Shown one piece after another: positions 24,050 through 35,624 of a stretch of DNA of 64,000 bases. The stretch comes from Dugong dugon (taxonomy: Eukaryota; Chordata; Mammalia; Sirenia; Dugongidae). The notes under the pieces are model-generated. The model was not told where the DNA came from, searched no databases, and was given only the letters and a program-made list of their open reading frames with translations. Within the stretch, counting starts at the first letter, position 1. Every line of letters starts with the position of its first letter. The translations under genes were made by a program, and so were the position numbers. Where the stretch lies: positions 119,469,234 to 119,533,233 of the forward strand of contig CM057462.1 in assembly GCA_030035585.1 (NCBI GenBank), written 5' to 3'.

Positions 24050-24260
24050 TTCTTCCTATTTATTGATCACTAAATAAGTGTTAGGTGCTGTGGTAAGAGC
24101 TTTATGAAGATTGTTTTATTATCACAATAACTCTCTAAGGTAGGGATTATTATCTCATTTTACATATGAGCAAACAGCCACAGAGAAAATAAACAAAAAT
24201 CCAGAGTCACTCAGCTAGTAGACTGTAGAGAAGGGATTTGAACCTCTATTTATCTGGTGG
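24050..24260 (-). repeat. MIR SINE
   Basis: Reversed MIR blocks: 'agtgttaggtgctgtggt', 'tctcattttacatatgagc', then 'gggatttgaacctc'. Confidence 0.78.
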
Positions 24261-24507
24261 CAGGGCCCAGCCTGTAAGTACAGCACATTAGTGTCTGCCT
24301 GAGGATGTCTAAGTAAATTAAATTCTCATTCTGTCTGATGTGTGAAACAGACTACCTAATGTCCCACAATTCTTTCCTTTAACGTCTTTGTAGACGTATT
24401 GAGTTTATTCTCCTCCTTCCTGCCAGGGTCATTCGCTTTCACGTCAATTACTGTGTTTCAGTGTTGTTTCATCTTCAGCTGTGTTTCAGCTGTGTTTTAA
24501 TCTTTAC

Positions 24508-24642
24508 TTGCATCAGGTAACTGCAGCAGTGCTTGTCGTCTTGGATCAACAAACATAGCACTGTGGGCTATGGAGAGAAATTCTTCCTCAGTGTTTGGAG
24601 AAGCAACTTTTCCATAGCTTACATTTTGCATTAACAGTAGGC
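24508..24642 (-). other. Candidate internal exon, unrecognised
   Basis: On the minus strand, a CAACAG acceptor precedes a 135-bp segment open in one frame for 44 codons, ending at a CAA|GTAAAG donor. The product contains LLLMQNVSYGKVASPNTEEE and VDPRRQALLQLPDA, which read like protein rather than repeat translation. It is not part of a repeat I know. It could be a real exon, a retrocopy fragment or chance. The polypyrimidine tract is only moderate. Confidence 0.25.
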
Positions 24643-26644
24643 CTGTTGAGTCCATTGAACATGACAACTCTTTAGAGAAATATAAATTGATCACACAGTG
24701 CATATTATAGAAACCCATTTGTCTCTAAATGGAGTCACATAAAACCTAGTTTATTCCACAGGTTAACTTCCTAAATTAAATCCTCCTCTAAAGTCAAAAC
24801 ACTAAGAAGAACCAGGCTTCATAAATAAATAATGGATTTTTTTCATTAATAACAAAAACAGCATAAAGTTGAAAGTCCACTGGGCACTTGTGAAATGTGG
24901 GAACAATTCATAATAGAGGGCCTAATGTTCCATTAAAAGAAAAAAAAAAATCTCTTTGTGGTATCATCAGACAAACTTAAAAATTCTCCACCACTGGCCA
25001 TTTCCAAGTAAAGATGCCAGTGTGGCCACACATTTTAAACATGGGTCTGAAGAATTTTATGTAGCTCCTTTTGCAAACTTAAAGAGAAATATATTCTCTG
25101 TTACCAAAGAAAATTGGTCTACTGGGAGGTTTTAGAAATGGAAAAAATGTAGAAAATAATCCACAAGCAAATACTGGGACAGTTTCTATTTGCACTCATG
25201 CCTGCATTGGTTGTAAGTTAGGCTTTTTTTAAGACTATACACTTATGTTATGCATATATGCATTCTGAAAGAAAGGTAGGAAGAAAGAAATCATGACCAG
25301 AGGCCAGTATAATAAGAAATCCAAGCCGTTTTGCTGAGCATTTGTTGCTAAAGCGTATCTTCAGCTAAGTCCACCATGTGGTGAACCCAGCTTCATAAAA
25401 GACCACCTTGAAGGCCACTTTACCCTTTCAGGATCGATGGTATATATAGCTACCACTTCCTTTTTGTACTTCTAGGGTTCATTGGGAAGACATTGTCCCG
25501 CTGACAGCACATGCTGCCAGCAGGCGGGGCCCTATATTTAACAGTTTGAAATGGGAAAAACAGGCTTGTGCCACAAAACTACAGTTTTTATAGGGTATTT
25601 TATGAAGTAGTGCTGAATCATTGAATTTTTAGTAGGAAAACATGAATTTTGAAAATTTTTATTTGGTACACATGTGTACCTCTGAACTCTGGGGGTAGAA
25701 TTTGTGTTCACAAGGGGTACACATATGTATATCTGGACTCTGAGGGTATGATTTGTGGGGTGATGCATAAAACAAAAACCGTATTACCTACCAAAAATTC
25801 AGACACATTCAATGATCCAGCATGCACTCTATTACTGAAAACACATAGTATCAACAAAAAATTAAAAGGAAAAAATAATTGGGTCATGAATTAATAAGAC
25901 AATAATCCAAAATGGTGCTGTAATAACCTGGTTTCAAGTAGAGATTTATACTTTCCATATTCAGACAGAAGAGGTACGTGTTAATTTTTGCTTGCATTAT
26001 CTGATGATTCCTTTGTTTCAATTTATCTGTTTTTACTTCTGCCATGGGTAATAAAAGTCCATTATAAACAACTTTAGAACTCACAATATTTACACCAATT
26101 TTCATCTATCAGAGAAGAGAGAGTTCAAAAAGAACAGATTTGGCTGTTGCTGGAAATTAAAAGTGACCACTGAGACTGTGGACCAAAGTTACAGGAGTTG
26201 GTCTGTGATCAGTAAGACCACAGGCTGGCAGTGACAGAAGGTGTTCATGATACAGGCCCAGGGCCTTGCCCCTAGTACCACCATGCCTGGAGTAGTAAGG
26301 GAAGGACTGAGGCAGTGACAGATTTGGTTTTCTGGACACCATCCTAACCACTGCTCTCGATGTTGTCTGGCCCATCTGGAAGCAGAGGTGCTTGGCACAG
26401 AGCAATGTTTATGGCTAGCCCACAGGCAAAGAATTGTTAGTACCCATGTTCTGGAGTAATTCTTTCCTACTCTAGACTAGTGAAAACAATTAAACACGTC
26501 TCAAAGAAAGAGGAAGGGAGATTGGATCAAAATGTGGGCTCCAGAACAACTGTATTCCCTTTTCTCCAGCAGTCCAGAGTCTGAGAATCTAGAGGGGCTA
26601 GGCCTTGATCCTTCTTTCTAGTGCAGAAAACCTCAAGCAATATT

Positions 26645-26810
26645 GTAAACTTGTCCATGTGTTTTCCTCACCATGACCTAGGGAATCGGTGTTAATGTAA
26701 TTCTCCACATTTAGAAACGATGCCTCTGAGTCTCAGAGAGGGCAAGGACCTGGGGCAAAGCGTTAAATGTGTTAATGATGAAGCTAGGATAGCTTCTGAC
26801 CCCCACTCTG
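26645..26810 (-). repeat. MIR-like fragment
   Basis: Diverged blocks 'gcctctgagtctcagagag' and 'ggcaaggacctggggcaaag' resemble reversed MIR. Confidence 0.45.
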
Positions 26811-27017
26811 ATGTTCCCTCCATTAAACCACATTAACTCTCTGAAATCAGTGTTGTAAGAGAGGTTTACTATTTATTGTTTGAAGTGTAGTCAAGTGAGA
26901 CTGGACTCCAGTTAACAAGAAGGACACTGTTGTACTAGCAGCATATAAAACCCAACTCTGTACAGATGGTTTTAGCATTTCCCCTTGTATTCCTCCCCTT
27001 TTCTTTTTCTTGGTTAG

Positions 27018-27102
27018 TATCCCACTGTATGTGTTCTTGGAGACCAAAGAAGAACTGCCAATTGCCACTCTGGCTAAAGGGCTCCATGGTTTCCATTCAG
27101 AG
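27018..27102 (+). other. Candidate exon 1, unrecognised protein
   Basis: A strong acceptor (ccttttctttttcttggttag) precedes 85 bp. One frame is open: one carried-in base plus 28 codons giving IPLYVFLETKEELPIATLAK and then GLHGFHSE. It ends at CAGAG|GTAGGG on a codon boundary. The third codon positions favour C and G (CTG, GCC, CTC, TTC) more than the surroundings do. No family recognised. Its end phase fits the candidate exon at 27342. Confidence 0.35.
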
Positions 27103-27341
27103 GTAGGGGTTAGGATTCTGCATTTGAAATTTGGTTTCGATTGGATTTTGGTCCAAAATTCTCATATTCAAAAGGATAAAAAAAAATTCTTCCCCCAAAA
27201 GACTTTATTTGTTAAAATTTTCAAGTTTCAAGTAGAAAGGGGAGAGAAGTCACAAGTTCTAATTATTACAAATTACTATTATTATTTTTGGTGATGATTA
27301 TAAGCATCTTTTTAAAAAGAGCATTGTTCTAAATCGCACAG

Positions 27342-27441
27342 GTCATGACTATTGGATCATCATCAGGAACTGTTATTCTGGAAACTTCTGAGAATGTGAC
27401 ATGGACAGAAGAGGAGCTCACATTTCAAGAGCATCTGTGTT
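27342..27441 (+). other. Candidate exon 2, unrecognised protein
   Basis: Begins after cgcacag and ends at a strong donor, TGTT|GTAAGT. The frame that continues from the candidate at 27018-27102 is open for 33 codons, reading VMTIGSSSGTVILETSENVT then WTEEELTFQEHLC, with one base carried over. It contains a possible N-glycosylation site (NVT). The acceptor's pyrimidine tract is weak and the implied intron is only about 239 bp, so this is tentative. Confidence 0.3.
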
Positions 27442-27559
27442 GTAAGTACTTTTTCAAAACATCTCTGAACATTAGCCTGTCCTCCACCAATAGCCTTCAG
27501 TGAGATTCTGTGTACAAGAGGCTCTTGGAAACGCCAACAGTGACAACTAAGTAAATGAA

Positions 27560-27730
27560 AGCTTAAATATTAATTGTCAGTTATGTAGCATTTTACAGTT
27601 TCAAAAATGCTTTTCATATATATAGCCACATTTAAATCTCTTAAGTGAGTTTTATTATTCCTGTTATATATGAGGGAACTGAGACTCAGAAAAGCAAAGC
27701 AACCTGCTCAACTTCCAACAGAATAATTAA
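27560..27730 (-). repeat. MIR SINE
   Basis: Reversed MIR: 'gtagcattttacagtttca', then 'tgagggaactgagactcag' and 'gcaacctgctcaac'. Confidence 0.72.
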
Positions 27731-27734
27731 GGTT

Positions 27735-28280
27735 TAGAACTGACTGACTCAAAAGCACAAGCTATATTCATGACATCTCAATACTTCTCACAAATAATTC
27801 TTCATAGAAAGTAAAAAAAGTCTCACATTAATTAAGTATCTCTGTATGGGAATGTGTAGTGCCATGTGGAACTAAAGCTTTTGAAATTACTCAAAGCTGG
27901 ATTTGGTACCATTTGTTAGAGAAATGCAGATTATTTCCCATCATGCCACTAACACCTGGGATTGGCTTTGTGGCTGACAGCTCATCATTCACTGACATTC
28001 AAACGGGTGAAAGTATTGCATTTTATCAGATGTCTATTTCTCTAGTCTCCCCTATGCCCCAGTCTGCTACTTATTGTGAGAAATGAATCAGAAATTTGGG
28101 ACCAAAATTGTCTGCCTCCTGCTTCTCTGTGGCCTGCTGTTAGACTGACACAAAAAGGAGCTACCCTGACTTTAGCCTATTTTCCCATTAGAGGCAGTTA
28201 GAAGCTCCCTTTCCTGCATTGCCTTAGCACTTTGTTCAATTTTTTCTCATGGCATATTCGATACACTATTATGATTATTC
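27735..28280. other. Unassigned stretch
   Basis: Nothing recognised. A 21-codon frame at 28083-28148 has a leucine-rich, signal-peptide-like sequence but no supporting context. Confidence 0.45.
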
Positions 28281-28284
28281 ATTT

Positions 28285-28405
28285 ACACTATAATCCCCCA
28301 CTAGATTGTTAGCCCTTCAGGGACAGGGACTGCTTATCATTTCAACAGCATAGCACCTGCCACAGAGTATATGCTTAATGAATAGTCATTGAATGAATAA
28401 GTATG
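28285..28405 (+). repeat. L2 LINE 3' end
   Basis: 'gattgttagcccttcaggga' followed by 'cagggactgcttatcatt' and 'attgaatgaataa' is the L2 3' terminal signature. Confidence 0.82.
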
Positions 28406-28409
28406 ACTT

Positions 28410-28964
28410 GGGGAGATCTGCCACATGAATGAACTCGGAGACACCTGGAACGTTTTCACTAAAACGTGGCAGGGATCGTTCAGATTGGAGAGGACTGCTG
28501 GCTAGACCAATCATCTAATCTATTTTTGGCTAGGAGAAAACGTGTTCTGGAATTAGGAAAACAACGGTCCTCTTAGTTTACATTTTGTTTTTCATGTAAC
28601 AGAGAGTCTTTGTTTATAGATATGATCCTACCTTTCCATTAACTGGAGGGCAGGCATGTATCTCTGTTTTTCCAACAGCAGGGATGTGCTGAATCAAACC
28701 ATTGACACTCTCTTACCTTTCCCCTTCTGACCAATAGTGTGATTTACAGGCTGACAAGCCTGGAGTAAAAGTGTAATCTGGGGTAAGTATGTGAGAAAAG
28801 CCTATGGTGAAGGGACTCTGGTCAAATCAGGCTTAAGGAAAGTGGAACACTTGTTACAGATCAGCACTGAAAGAAAAGACTTTCACCATGATGACCAACA
28901 GACGGGCTGGTCTTTGTTCCCCAACTTGGCTCTCCCAATACCATGAGTAAAAGAGTGGGATAAA
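28410..28964. other. Unassigned stretch
   Basis: Nothing recognised. Confidence 0.5.
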
Positions 28965-28966
28965 AA

Positions 28967-29128
28967 ACAAAAAAAATCAAACCCGTTGGTTCAATTCCAA
29001 CTCATAGTGACCCTTTAGGACAGAGTAGAACTGCCCCAAAAGGTTTCTAAGGCTGTGGTCTTTATGGAAGCAGACTGCCACATTTTTCTCCAGCAGAGCA
29101 GTTGAGCACTTAACTACCAGGGCTCTTA
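28967..29128 (-). repeat. AfroSINE, variant middle
   Basis: Antisense copy with the SINE tail 'cattccaactcatagtgacc'-type block at left and 'accagggctct' at right. The middle reads 'aaggctgtggtctttatgg' and 'agcagactgccacatttttc' instead of the usual 'ccaaggagc' block. The same variant occurs near 40.6, 50.2 and 57.6 kb. Confidence 0.88.
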
Positions 29129-29264
29129 TTGACAAATCTTACACTCATGGCTATTAAGAAGTGAAATGGGACTGGCCTTCTAAGTCCAGAGCATATCACT
29201 AGCACTTCTATAGCATTTGCTGTTTCCAAAACATGTTCACACATGTTTTCCTAATTAATCCTCA

Positions 29265-29520
29265 TGAAGGAAGCACAACATAGTTGTTAATAGTTCATTT
29301 CTGAGCTTTGAGTCAGACTGACCTGGATTAGAATCCTGGCTGCCGGGTACTTGCTATGTGACTTGGACAAAGCTTAACCTCTCTGAGCCCCAGTTTTCAT
29401 CATTATGAACAAATAGTAATAGTACCCACCTTAAGGATTGCTAAGATTAAATAAGATAACGTACATGAAGTATTTGGTCATGTGCCTAGCATATAAGTGC
29501 TTAATAAGTCAGCTATAAAT
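29265..29520 (+). repeat. MIR SINE, nearly full-length
   Basis: Sense MIR: 'agaatcctggctgccgggta', 'taacctctctgagccccag', 'aagtgcttaataa'. The tRNA-related head at about 29285-29345 is preserved. Confidence 0.9.
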
Positions 29521-29524
29521 GGTG

Positions 29525-31105
29525 TAAATATTATTCTTATCATTCAAAACACACCTCTTTGCTATCCCCACATCGAGAGGACTATGCTGATAGGCAAACA
29601 AAGGAAGACCTCCTGAAGTAAATGCTACCTCTGCATCAGGTCTCAAGCATTTCGCCTCAAAGCCCTGACCATCTCTACTGAGTCGTAGTTCCCATTGGCT
29701 TGGCTCAGCTTCCTGCCTATGTCAGGACCAAGCCTGAAGTTTCTCCTCATCACATGACTTTTTCTTCTCTCTAACCTTCTAGTCTATCTCACAGTGCCTG
29801 GCCCTAGCTCCAGGCAAGACATGACACAGGCCATTGGAGCAAGATGTTTAATGAAGTCAGCCAGGAAGATAGCTTTTCTTAGAGAGACTTTTTTTACAAA
29901 AGAAATTCCTCCTTTCAAGTAAAATAACACTGACTGAAATCACTGGGCTATGCCAGCAACATCAGGGTATCGTTAAAAGAAAAGCCTTGACTAAGCAATG
30001 TTTATAATTTCAGAGTTGTTGGGAGTTTACGGTATAATTTATGCCATGTGTTCTGTCATTAACGGTTTTAAGACCGACCCATTTTTTTTAATTCAGCCGA
30101 GCACAAAACACCCACTTATGACACAGCATCTCCCATGGTAAAGAAGACACACTCTTTCATTGAACTGGGAGGTTTCCTTTGGAAACCATTATTTGTTGGT
30201 TAGCATTTCCCTTCAACCATCCAACTGGCTGCAGACAATAAAAACAATCTAAACAAAATTCAATTTTAGGGTCTACTTGCCCAGAATTTGTACTGAGAGT
30301 TGTCTGTCTGCTTTGGAGCCTTCCTTGATTCGTGTATAAGAGCCTGGAACATCCCCTGGACTGAGCAGAGCCTCAGAAGTATCTTTCAAAAAAGTCTTAG
30401 AGGACAAGGCAGCCTTGCTTTCTGCGGAGTGGAATGGAGGCCACAGCTGTGAGGAGCTGAGCTCTGACTTCTATCCATAGAGTTGCCAGAAGAACATTGT
30501 TGAGCACACCACAACCTAGACTCTTAAAAGGGCTCCAATCCTTCTCAGAGGTTTAAATGTATGAAATATAGGCTGTGTAGAATGAATAAGTCACTAAGAA
30601 CAGTGAATTAATTGAACATGTAATGCAGCTTTTAAAAAATCTACCATGGAAACTCTTTGAAAGTAAAACAAAACAACACCCACACACACATATATACAAA
30701 AACGTGTGTGCGAGTGAATAACCCCTCCAAAAGAAAAAAAAACAAAACAAAAACTTACCCCTTCCCTTGGTTTCACTGGAGAGGAATAAGGCTTGAAACG
30801 TGACTTCTGCCACATTGGTAATAACATGATTAGGTTTACAAGGTGGAACTGTGATGGAAAGAAGATATTTGTTCCTGATTTATTCCCACGTTAGAGCTTC
30901 ATATGCATGATGTAACATGATCTCAGTAACTACTAACAGCCCAAACATTTATGTGCGCTGACTCTCAGGCCTTCCCAGCTTACTGAGGAACTGTGGGCAT
31001 GAGTAGGTTGGCTTTGGGAATCCCATACACAAACACTGGTTTTGGGAGTATGTGAAGGATGCAAGATAACAGACATCTAAACCACAATCCATCCTTTGAG
31101 TCATC
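29525..31105. other. Unassigned stretch
   Basis: No gene or clear repeat. A short CA/TA-rich run lies at 30681-30700. Minus-strand frames 30553-30827 overlap it and are not supported. Confidence 0.5.
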
Positions 31106-31109
31106 CTCA

Positions 31110-31430
31110 GTGCTTCCCCTCCTTTAGGTCCACAACTAGTTGGTCAATAAGATCTATCTGCCTCCTGGGCATCCTTTAGATCCGACCCCTCCTGCCCTAC
31201 TCAGTACCACTGCCATGATCTCTTGCTGGGAGTGTTTCAGCCTCCTTACTGATCTTCCTTGTTTCTCTTTTGACCTCTTTCACTCTGTTCTTTATACCAT
31301 CCCCATAATAATCTTTCTAAAGCACAAATCAGCTCATATCACTCCCTTGCCTAACAATCTCTGATGTCCTGCGATTGCCCACAGGATAGAATTCAAACTC
31401 CTCCAAGAGCCTTTGATAGTCTGGGAGTCT
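31110..31430 (-). repeat. Possible ancient CR1/L2-type LINE remnant
   Basis: Blocks such as 'taatctttctaaagcacaaa' and 'cacaggatagaattcaaact' recall a very old mammalian LINE 3' region. Family and strand are uncertain. Confidence 0.4.
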
Positions 31431-31434
31431 ATCT

Positions 31435-31620
31435 GTCTGCATTCTGCCATTGGTTAGTGTTTAGCCTTAATCTCTCTAAGCCTCAGTTTCCTCATCCATA
31501 AAGTAGAGATAATAATAGTACTGATCTCACAGGGTTGTTTTGGGGGTTCGATGAGATAAGTAAAAGTCTTAGCACAGTCCCAGACACAGAAGAAATGCTA
31601 AATGAAGGCTGTTATTATTT
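31435..31620 (+). repeat. MIR SINE
   Basis: 'taagcctcagtttcctcatc', then 'agataataatagtactgat' and 'gagataagtaaaa'. Sense MIR 3' half. Confidence 0.85.
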
Positions 31621-31734
31621 CCCCCAGCCCATAGCCTTTGCATTCCAACTACATTAAACCACTTTCAGTTCCTGGAATATATCATGTTTCATATCTCAGT
31701 GACTTTATACCTGAAGTTTTCATTTTGTGATCTT

Positions 31735-31905
31735 TTTAATTCATTCATCAGATATTTCTTGAACACCTACACATGCCTGTGGCATCAGCACCAATTTACT
31801 GAGTGCCAGAGACATGGCAATGATCAAGATGGATAGGTACTAGGTCTTGTGAAAGTTTACATTCTAGAAGTGAGGATCTAGACAATAAAATTTTGTAAAT
31901 AATTC
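31735..31905 (-). repeat. L2-like remnant
   Basis: 'cagatatttcttgaacacct', 'atggcaatgatcaagatgg' and 'gtttacattctagaagtgag' match a widespread old mammalian repeat, probably L2. Family and strand are tentative. Confidence 0.45.
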
Positions 31906-31909
31906 AATA

Positions 31910-32380
31910 TTATAATTCTTTTAATATTTAATACTAAATAAAATATGGTTTTGTCCTTGAAGACAATAAATCAGGGTAATGGTATGGAGGTGGCAGACTG
32001 AGCTATTCATTTTTGGAGATCAGGGCAGTTTTCTCTGTGACAATAATAAGAAGGAGCCTGCTGTTAGATGTTCTGGAGAATGAACAAGCCTTGAGCACTA
32101 AAGTCATTACAATGTAAGAAACAACTGGTTAGTCAGCTGAATGCCAAATATAAATATACATTCATGGATTATTTACCAATATAGTTAGCTAACTCATTTG
32201 AAATTCTCTGTTCTCTTTATATAAAATGCTCATATTGCTGTTCTCAGATGAATTGTGAAAATTATTTCTAGTAACATACTTTTAGAAATCAACTGCATTT
32301 GGTGTTTTTATTTTTATTAACATAGATTTTTACTCAGATATTACAGTTTTCCAGATAGTGTGTAGAAAAAAGTTTACCTA
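31910..32380. other. Unassigned stretch
   Basis: AT-rich, nothing recognised. Confidence 0.5.
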
Positions 32381-32397
32381 TTTTAAATATAGATATG

Positions 32398-33315
32398 TTG
32401 TTGTTAGTTGCTGTTGAGGTGGCTCTGACTCATGGTGACATTATGTATAACAGAATAAAACATTGCCCAGTCCTGTGCCATCTTCATGATCGTTGGTATG
32501 TTTGAGTCTATTGGTGTGGCTATTGTATCGATCCTTCCCACTGAAGGTTTTCCCCCACTTTCACTGACCCTCTACTTTACCAGCCATGAAGTCGTTTTCT
32601 AGCAATTGGTCTTTCCTGATGATATGTCCAAAGTAAGTGAGTTGAAATCTCATCATCCTTGCTTCTAAGGGGAATTCTGGTTGTATTGCTTCTAAGAATT
32701 ATTTGTTCAGTCTTCTGGAAGCCTATGGTATATACAATATTCTTTACTACCGCCACAATTGAAATGCATCAATTCTTCTTCTGTCTTCCTTTTTCATTGT
32801 CCAGCTTTTGCACGTATATGAGGCGTTTGAAAAGAACACCATGGCTTGGGTCAGGCACACCTTAGTCATCAAAGTATTATCTTTGCTCTTTAAAACTTTA
32901 AAGAGGTCTTTTACAGCAGAATTGCCCAATGTAATGTCATTTGATTTCTTGACTGCTGCTTCCATGGACATTGACTGTTGATCCAAGTAGAATGAAATCC
33001 TCGACAACTTCAAATTCTTCTCCATTTATCATGATGTTGTTTAGTAGCCCAGTTGTGAAGAGTTCATTTTCTTCATGTTCAGGTATAATCCATATTGAAG
33101 GCTGTAGTCTTTGACCTTCATCAATAAGTGCTTCAAGTCGTCTTTATTTCGGGCACACAGGAGTGTGTCATCTGCATATTGCAGCTTGTTAATGAGTCTT
33201 CCTCCAATCTTGAAGCCACGTTCTTCTTCAGATAGTCCAGCTGCACAGATTATTTGTTTAGCATACAGATGGAATAAGTAATGTGAAAGGATACAACCTG
33301 TTGCATGCCTTTTCT
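32398..33315 (-). mobile_element. RTE LINE 3' portion with 12-bp target duplication
   Basis: An antisense, 5'-truncated RTE copy of about 0.9 kb. The 3' end with a TTG/CAA tail lies at the left ('ttgttgttagttgctgttg'), and the 5' break is at the right. It is flanked by aatatagatatg at 32386-32397 and 33316-33327, identical. The open stretch 32747-33025 minus carries VKKSNDITLGNSAVKDLFKV, the RTE C-terminal coding block. Inactive. Confidence 0.93.
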
Positions 33316-33334
33316 AATATAGATATGAATACAG

Positions 33335-33500
33335 GTAAAATAATTATATTTATGATAACTGCTATCACTTAATGAGTTTCTAGTATCAGGTACTGTGCTA
33401 GGAGTTTCGTAATTATTATTTTTAAAGTCACAAAACAATCCTAGGGGATAGAAATTATTAGTCCCATTTTTTAAAGTTAAGAATGACTTGCTCAAAGTCA
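33335..33500 (-). repeat. MIR SINE
   Basis: 'tatcaggtactgtgctagga', then 'acaaaacaatcctaggggat' and 'gacttgctcaaagtcatag'. Confidence 0.75.
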
Positions 33501-33639
33501 TAGGTAGTAAATGACAGTCAATATCTAAACTCAACTTTGAGTTTAAGGCCATGGTATTATTTCTGTATTACAGAGGATTGTGTTCTAGCTAATGTTTAAC
33601 TCATCAATATAGCAATGTCTAACACAGTACTGAGGTACT

Positions 33640-33850
33640 GTTAAACAATTATTATCAAACATCTTAATAACAGCTGTCCTCAACATCATTAACCATGAGG
33701 GAAATGTAAATTAAATCGCAATGAGATATCACTACGTACTCACTAGAGTGGCTACAATTAAGAAGACTGATAATACCAAGGGTTGGAGAGGATGTAGACT
33801 ATCTGGAACTCTCATGTATTGCTAGTGGGAAAGTAAAATGGTGCAACTAC
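33640..33850 (+). mobile_element. L1 3' region, left part
   Basis: Sense L1 ORF2 end: 'aatgagatatcactacgtac' and 'ggttggagaggatgtagac'. It is split at 33850 by an inserted antisense L1 3'UTR and resumes at 34502. Confidence 0.88.
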
Positions 33851-34501
33851 GTTTTTTTTTAATTGTTGTGCTTTAAGTGAAAGTTTACAATTCAAGTTAG
33901 TCTCTCAAACAAAAATTTATACATACACTGTTATGTGACCCTAGTTGCTCTATACTCTAACAGCACACTCCTCCTTTCCACCCCTGATTTCCCGTGTCCA
34001 TTCAACCAGCTCCTGATCGTCTCTGCCTTCTCATTTCACCTGCGGACGATAGCTGCCCATTTAGTCTCATGTATCTACTTGAACTAAGAAGCACACTCTT
34101 CATAAGTATCATTTTATGTCCTATAGTCCAATCTAACCTTTGTCTGAAGAGTTGGCCTCGGGAATGGTTTTAGTTTTGGGCTAACAGAGAGTCCGGGGGC
34201 CATGTCTTCTGGGGTCCCTCCAGTCTCAGTCAGACCTTTAAGTCTGGTCTTTTTACTAGAATTTGAGTTCTGTACTCCACTTCTCTCCTGCTCCATCAGG
34301 GACTGTCTGTTGTGTTCCCTGTCAGGGTGGTCATTGTTGTAGCTGGGCACCATCTGGTTCTTCTGGTCTCAGGATGATGAAGTCTCTGGTTAATGTGGCC
34401 CTTTCTGTCTCTTGGGCTAATACCTTCCTTGTGTCTTTGGTGTTCTTCATTCTCCTTTGCTCTAGGTGGGTTGGGACCAGTTGATGCATCTTTGATGGCC
34501 A
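33851..34501 (-). mobile_element. Inserted L1 3'UTR fragment with target duplication
   Basis: A T-run at the left (reversed A-tail) is followed by about 640 bp matching the 3'UTR of the L1 at the right end of the window, for example 'agagagtccgggggccatgt' here and the corresponding 62.9-kb block. It is flanked by gtgcaactac at 33841-33850 and 34502-34511. This is a classic 5'-truncated insertion. Confidence 0.9.
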
Positions 34502-35095
34502 GTGCAACTACTTTTGAAGATAGTTTGGCAGTTTCTTATAAAGTTAAACAGGCAGCATATGACTTAGCAATTACGCTATTAGGTTACTACCCAAAGTAAG
34601 GAAAAGCATTATGTCAAGACAAAGATTTGTGTATTAATATTCATGGCAGATTAATTCATAATAGCTCAAAACTGGAAGCAGCCCAAATATCTGTCAACAG
34701 GTGAATGGATAAATTGTGGTACATTCCTATAAAGGAATACTACTTTGGCAATACAAAAGAATGAACCACTAATACGTGCAATGATATTAATAAATCTCAA
34801 AAAAATTATGCTGAGCCTAGAAGGCAGATATAAATGTTTGATTCCATTTATAAGAAACTCTAGAACAGGCCAAACTAATTCATAGGGACAGAAAATAGAC
34901 CAGTAGTTGACTAGGACTAGGTGTTTGTGTGCTTGTGGAGGATGGGGATGAGGAATGACTGGAAAGAGGGAACTATTTGGAGTGATGGAAATGTTCTATA
35001 ACTTGATTAGGGTGATGGGTATATATATTTGTACCATCTTATGGGTACATTTTATTGGATGTAAATGATAACTTCAATAAAGTTGATTAAAATTA
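34502..35095 (+). mobile_element. L1 3' region, right part
   Basis: Continues the L1 from 33850: 'ttttgaagatagtttggcag', then the 'gtgaatggataaattgtggt' 3' block, ending with AATAAA at 35076-35081. Confidence 0.9.
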
Positions 35096-35299
35096 TCAAA
35101 TGGTTAGCCTAACAAAAACTAAATACAAAGAAATCCATTACCCAAGTGAGAGTTAAATTAGTTAATTTAATCTTTAGAGTCAAAATCATGTTACAATCAT
35201 GAACTTAAACATGACTTTGCACTTCAAGTGGGTATTTGAATGTTTCAATATAAGTTGAATATAATCCAGCTAGTTTGGGACATTATCTAGCATTTCTGA

Positions 35300-35450
35300 A
35301 TTTTAAGACCATTTAATGATTTCCTCTGTGGCAAGCACTGTGCTAGGTCTTGGAGAAACAATCATAAAAGACAATTTCATTAGTAAGATAGGTAAGAAAA
35401 AAGACGATTACAATATAGTGTAATAAATGTTTTAATAGAGTTATCCACAA
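35300..35450 (-). repeat. Old L2-like remnant
   Basis: 'ggcaagcactgtgctaggtc' followed by 'aaagacgattacaatatag' resembles the same old repeat as at 31.7 kb. Tentative. Confidence 0.4.
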
Positions 35451-35453
35451 AGT

Positions 35454-35620
35454 GGAGCTCTGGTGGCATGGTAGTTAAGAGCTCGGCTGCTAACCAAAAG
35501 GTCGGCAGTTCGAATCCACCAGCTGCTCATTGGAAACCTTATAGGCAGTTCTACTCTGTCCTATAGGGTCTCTATGAGTCGTAATCGACTCGACAGCAAC
35601 TGGTTTGGTTTTTTTAAATA
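35454..35620 (+). repeat. AfroSINE, well preserved
   Basis: The best-preserved promoter of the set. The A-box region 'tggtagttaagagctcgg' and a perfect B box gttcgaatcc are both present, as expected for tRNA-derived pol III promoters. The tail reads 'ctatgagtcgtaatcgactc' and ends in a T-run. Confidence 0.96.
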
Positions 35621-35624
35621 CACA

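Larger units (their letters stand above)
23990..26640. other. Mostly unassigned stretch
   Basis: Apart from a MIR at 24050-24260 and a minus-strand candidate exon at 24508-24642, no repeats or genes are recognised. The minus-strand frame 26157-26405 is GC-richer than its surroundings but has no motif I know. Confidence 0.45.

Noticed and set aside
28083-28148. 21-codon frame resembling a signal peptide
   Set aside because: Too short, no downstream donor continuing the frame, and Leu-rich runs arise easily from ctg/ctc-rich DNA.
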